A stretch of 64,000 nucleotides of DNA from Denitrobaculum tricleocarpae. GTDB lineage: Bacteria; Pseudomonadota; Alphaproteobacteria; Kiloniellales; Kiloniellaceae. Positions 60,785 to 64,000 of this stretch are shown here, in pieces. Made by a program: the position numbers and the translations under genes. The stretch spans positions 744,001-808,000 of the forward strand of contig NZ_ML660053.1 of NCBI RefSeq assembly GCF_007004665.1, read 5' to 3'. Within the stretch, counting starts at the first letter, position 1. Every line of letters begins with the position of its first letter. The notes under the pieces are model-generated. The model had not been told where the DNA came from, ran no database searches, and worked only from the letters and a program-made list of their open reading frames with translations.

Positions 60785-63254
60785 CTAGGCGTGAAACGAC
60801 GGTTGGCGCGCCGAATTTCATGCGATGACCCTCTGGATCGAAGGCCGCCTGCAAGGAGAGTGTGGCAGGATGAAAGCTTCCTGCAATATCTATCTGCAGT
60901 TTCCTGCCCTCGCGGGCGAACTCCGATGGGACGTAGGCGAGCGCGACGGGCCTCTGAATTCTGTACCCGAAGGCTGCGGAGGTGACTTGTCCAATGTACC
61001 GGCCATCGCACAGAAGGGGTTCATGGCCGATGGGCCAGATATTTTTTTCCTGCGGTATGACTGTTACGAGCCGGGTTTTTGGACCGGCTTGCCGTTGCGC
61101 CAGCAGAGCGCTTCGTCCGGTGAAGTCGGGACCGTCGTCCAGCTTCAACGCGAAGCCGAGGCCCGCATCCAGAGGTGTCGTGTCCGGTCCGATGTCGTGA
61201 CCGATGGCGAGGAACTGCTTCTCGATCCGCAGCGCGGTCTGCGCATAGGCGCCCGCGGGGCGGACGCCATGACGACTGCCGGCCTGCATCAAGGCATCGA
61301 ACAGCGCGGTGGCGGCGCAGTTGGGTACAATCAACTCCCAGCCCAGCTCGCCGACATAGGAGAGCCGCACCGCGCGAACATCAATACCGGCGATAGAGAC
61401 GGTCTTGTGGGAGAAGAAAGGGAAGGCCGCATCCGAGAGATCCGCGGCGCTCAGGGAATGCAGCAGCTCCCGGCTTTTCGGCCCCATGACGCCAAGGATT
61501 GAAAGGTCTCCGGTGACGTCAGTGAATGTCAAATCCTCGTCAGCCCGCCGCGCCCGCCGCAACCAGGCCAGATCGCGCCGGATACGGTTGGTGCTTGGCA
61601 TCAGCAGATAATCGTCGGAGGAATTCCGCAGGGCCGTGAGGTCGCTCTCGATGCCGCCTTTGTTGTTCAGCATGGCTGTGTAGATGGCCCGCCCCGGCGC
61701 CCTGGACATGTTATTGGCGCAGACCCGTTGCAGGAAGGCCTCTGCGTCCGGCCCCTTGACCTCGATCTTTCCGAAGCTTGATTGTTCGAACAGTGCCACC
61801 GCCTCGTGGGCGGCGCGACACTCTTCGCCCACGACGTCGAACCAGCCTGGCTTTCCGAAGGTCAGGCTTTGGTCGACGCTGTTCATCGGATCGAAGTAGA
61901 GCGGGCGTTCCCAGCCGAAGCGCTGACCGAACCTGGCGCCGGCACGAACCAACGCGTCGTGTGTGGCGGTGCGGTGAAGATTGCGCGCAGTCTTGTGCTC
62001 TCGTCCAGGATAAGCAATCGCGTAGTGTTCACCCAGAACCTCGGGCGCACGCGCGAGGATTGCGTCCAGTTGCGCTTCGCTTGGGTGGAAACGGGCAGGG
62101 TGGACTTCGTCGAGGTCCATCGGGGCCTCGCCTTCCGCGATCCAGGCTGCAAGCGCTTTTCCGGCGCCCCCACCCGTCGCCACACCAACCGAGTTCATGC
62201 CGCAGCCCAGGTAGAGGCCGTCCACTTCCGGCGCAGGCCCCAAGAGGAAGCTGCCATCCGGCGTAAAGCTCTCCGGACCATTCAGCAACATCCGCACCTC
62301 GGCGGTTTCCAGCGCCGGGATGCGATGAAGGCCCGTCAGCATCATGGGTTCAAAATGATCCCAGTCCTCGCCCAGCAGGTCGAAGGCGAAGTCCTTGGGC
62401 AGATCTTCCAGCCGGATCGCTTTTCCCATGGGCTCGAAACAGCCGACCAGCAGCCCGCCGACGTCGTCGCGGATGTAGAGATGTCCGTCGTGATCACTCA
62501 AGGTTGGCAGACGGCCGGTGATCCCCTCGACCGGCTTGGTCAGAAGATAGAAATGCTCACAGGCCTGGATCGGAATCGTCACACCCGCAAGTCCGGCGAC
62601 TTCGCCACTCCACAGCCCACCACAGATCACCGCGGATTCGCAGGCGATATGGCCGTACGCGGTGTCGACGCCTGTGATCTGCGCCCCAGCTTTGGTGAAG
62701 CCGGTCACAGGAGTGTCTTCGAAGACTTGTACGCCCATTGTCCTGGCGGATTTCACCAGCGCCGCGCAGAGATCCGAGGGGTTCACGCGGCCATCGCTCG
62801 GCGAATAGATGGCTCCGATGACATCGTCTGTATGGGCCAGTGGCCAAAAGTCTTTGACCTCTGCCGCCGAGAGTTCTTGAACCGGGACATCGTAAAGCCG
62901 CGCGAGCGCTGCTTGCCGCCGGATATGGATCAGACGATCCGGATTGGTCGCAATGGAGAGGGAACCGGTCTGGACCCAGCCGGTGGATTGGCCCGTTTCG
63001 GCTTCCAGGCCACCGTAAAGCGCTACCGAATCCTTGATCAGTTGGGTCAGGTTCCGGGTCGAGCGAAGCTGCCGGACCTGGGCCGCGGAGTGCCAGGTCG
63101 TGCCGCAGGTAAGTTGCTTGCGTTCCAGAAGGACGACATCTTTCACACCGCGTTTCGCAAGGTGATAGGCCGTGGAACATCCCATGATCCCGCCGCCGAT
63201 AATCACGACGGAGGCTGTGGCGGGAAGCGCCTGTTTCGCGGTGGTGCTGTTCAT
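60780..63254 (-). CDS. Dimethylglycine/sarcosine dehydrogenase-type flavoprotein
   Basis: An 824-aa fusion of a DAO-type FAD oxidoreductase (about 1-390) and a C-terminal GcvT-like folate-binding domain (about 430-815). The FAD loop is VVIIGGGIMGCSTAYHLAKR. His55 in CGTTWHSAAQV is at the covalent histidyl-FAD site of DMGDH. The GcvT part has LYFDPMNSVDQ and a barrel-like run VRLSYVGELGWELIVPNCAA. It would oxidatively demethylate dimethylglycine or sarcosine with transfer of the methyl carbon to tetrahydrofolate. The pyruvate-dehydrogenase-phosphatase regulatory branch has similar architecture, but the covalent-FAD histidine favours an enzyme. Divergent from an RpiR regulator. Confidence 0.87.
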   Translation of the reverse strand: MNSTTAKQALPATASVVIIGGGIMGCSTAYHLAKRGVKDVVLLERKQLTCGTTWHSAAQVRQLRSTRNLTQLIKDSVALYGGLEAETGQSTGWVQTGSLSIATNPDRLIHIRRQAALARLYDVPVQELSAAEVKDFWPLAHTDDVIGAIYSPSDGRVNPSDLCAALVKSARTMGVQVFEDTPVTGFTKAGAQITGVDTAYGHIACESAVICGGLWSGEVAGLAGVTIPIQACEHFYLLTKPVEGITGRLPTLSDHDGHLYIRDDVGGLLVGCFEPMGKAIRLEDLPKDFAFDLLGEDWDHFEPMMLTGLHRIPALETAEVRMLLNGPESFTPDGSFLLGPAPEVDGLYLGCGMNSVGVATGGGAGKALAAWIAEGEAPMDLDEVHPARFHPSEAQLDAILARAPEVLGEHYAIAYPGREHKTARNLHRTATHDALVRAGARFGQRFGWERPLYFDPMNSVDQSLTFGKPGWFDVVGEECRAAHEAVALFEQSSFGKIEVKGPDAEAFLQRVCANNMSRAPGRAIYTAMLNNKGGIESDLTALRNSSDDYLLMPSTNRIRRDLAWLRRARRADEDLTFTDVTGDLSILGVMGPKSRELLHSLSAADLSDAAFPFFSHKTVSIAGIDVRAVRLSYVGELGWELIVPNCAATALFDALMQAGSRHGVRPAGAYAQTALRIEKQFLAIGHDIGPDTTPLDAGLGFALKLDDGPDFTGRSALLAQRQAGPKTRLVTVIPQEKNIWPIGHEPLLCDGRYIGQVTSAAFGYRIQRPVALAYVPSEFAREGRKLQIDIAGSFHPATLSLQAAFDPEGHRMKFGAPTVVSRLG

Positions 63255-63276
63255 TTCCCTGGCCGGTCTCGAACTG

Positions 63277-63351
63277 TTTCACGATGTGGATCATTTGTTT
63301 CAATAGTAATTGTGATTGAAACAGTCGCGTCAAGTGGTTATTGTCGTGAAA
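63277..63351. promoter_or_regulatory. Nested inverted repeats between flavoprotein and RpiR genes
   Basis: The inner pair is GTTTCAAT (63297-63304) and ATTGAAAC (63315-63322), perfect 8-bp arms with a 10-bp spacer. The outer pair is TTTCACGA (63277-63284) and TCGTGAAA (63344-63351). Both contain TTTCA/TGAAA, a form common at RpiR/MurR sites. They lie in the 96-bp gap between divergent genes. Confidence 0.55.
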
Positions 63352-63362
63352 TGGGGATCGAC

Positions 63363-64000
63363 ATGCATACACGCCTTGATGCGGCTTTTGAGCGCCTGGG
63401 GCCGCGCCTGAAGATCGCGGCGCGCTATGTCCTGGATCATCCCGACGATGTCGCGCTCTATTCCATGCGCACCCTTGCGGAACGGGCAGGGGTTGCACCG
63501 GCGACCTTGTCCCGCCTGGCCCGCGCGATCCAGTGCGAGGACTACGAGACCTTCCGACACAGTTATCGGGCAATGGTCGCCGGGCGGCATGATCCCGGCG
63601 CTAGTTTTGCCGGTCGTGCCCGTGCCCTGAAAGCGGATGCAGGCAATCGGAAAGAGGCCATGCGCGAGCAGGCCGAAGCCGTAGTCGGCAACATCGACAA
63701 CTTTTTGGCTTCCGGCTATCGGGAAAGTCTGGATCTGGCGGCTGATATTCTGATTTCCGCACGCAGCGTACAGGTCGTCGGCATGATGAGTGGTTTCTCA
63801 CTCGCCATCTATGCGCATTATGTGGCCAGCATGGCCTTTCCCAACTGGTCTTTGCTGCGTACCCAGGGCGGCAGTATCGCGAACTCGCTTTACGATTTGA
63901 GCGAGGAAGATGCCGTTATTGCCTTCTCGTCCGAACCTTATTCACGTGCAACCATGGTTGCCTGCCAGGACGCCCGCGCGGCCGGTGTGAAGGTGGTTGC
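63363..64000 (+). CDS. RpiR/MurR-family regulator (3' partial)
   Basis: The gene runs off the right edge. Start ATG 63363 has GGGGA upstream; ATG 63351 is an alternative. Residues ~1-75 form the HTH_6 domain (MHTRLDAAFERLGPRLKIAA and SMRTLAERAGVAPATLSRLA). Sequence from about residue 130 starts the SIS domain (SARSVQVVGMMSGFSLAIYA). Proteins of this family sense phosphosugars or related metabolites. It is divergent from the flavoprotein gene across the nested repeats, so it probably controls that operon. Confidence 0.87.
   Translation, partial: MHTRLDAAFERLGPRLKIAARYVLDHPDDVALYSMRTLAERAGVAPATLSRLARAIQCEDYETFRHSYRAMVAGRHDPGASFAGRARALKADAGNRKEAMREQAEAVVGNIDNFLASGYRESLDLAADILISARSVQVVGMMSGFSLAIYAHYVASMAFPNWSLLRTQGGSIANSLYDLSEEDAVIAFSSEPYSRATMVACQDARAAGVKVV

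Overview
The window is high-GC (about 60 percent or more), densely coded DNA from a metabolically versatile heterotroph, most likely an alphaproteobacterium of the Rhodospirillales/Kiloniellales kind. This rests on codon and GC style, the many TRAP, TTT and ABC uptake systems, FadR-type GntR, LysR and RpiR regulators, and quaternary-amine and oxalate catabolism. I cannot assign a species. No rRNA, tRNA, CRISPR array, transposase or phage gene was found.

Layout. 1-7.2 kb: the end of an RND/MMPL exporter fused to a LolA-like periplasmic domain, a DUF1302-type outer-membrane protein, then tandem phosphate transporters (PiT, and Na/Pi with a PhoU domain) and a small coiled-coil protein. 7.2-9.3 kb: a DMT exporter divergent from a LysR regulator, and a small conserved protein. 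9.4-16.0 kb: a sugar-acid module with an IlvD/Edd dehydratase, a FadR/GntR regulator, a TRAP transporter and an RraA-type aldolase. Two copies of the same palindrome, one in front of each catabolic arm, look like the regulator's operators. 16.0-21.5 kb: an AT-rich leader followed by two translationally coupled genes (1288 and 325 aa) that I cannot assign to any described system. 21.5-26.1 kb: an AADC-type decarboxylase, acetyltransferases, a DUF7660-like protein, a flavodoxin and a LysR regulator.

26.2-35.5 kb: methylated-amine genes (a trimethylamine-dehydrogenase homologue, a TetR/BetI-like regulator, a gamma-butyrobetaine-hydroxylase-like dioxygenase), an amino-acid ABC transporter without its ATPase, an ABC-F protein with a possible leader peptide, and guanine deaminase. 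35.5-42.2 kb: a GST, a SARP-hydrolase fusion, a methyltransferase, a DEAD-box helicase, a RidA-family protein and a LysR regulator. 42.2-54.7 kb: a minus-strand run whose core is oxalate catabolism (Oxc, Frc, a formyl-folate hydrolase-like protein, Fhs, with a GntR regulator). Downstream on the same strand lie a universal stress protein, a TctCBA transporter and a P-loop protein coupled to tctA. Oxalate would be activated by Frc, decarboxylated by Oxc, and the formate fed into folate one-carbon metabolism by Fhs.

55.4-64 kb: gamma-glutamyltransferase, two acetyltransferases, a BKACE enzyme coupled to a class III aminotransferase, a dimethylglycine/sarcosine-dehydrogenase-type flavoprotein and the start of a divergent RpiR regulator. 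The aminotransferase and the flavoprotein are separated by a 250-bp nested inverted-repeat element.

The best candidates for something undescribed are the 16.6-21.5 kb gene pair, the P-loop protein at 42.2-44.0 kb, the RND-LolA fusion, the stand-alone formyl-folate hydrolase domain inside an oxalate operon, and the inverted-repeat element at 60.5-60.8 kb.
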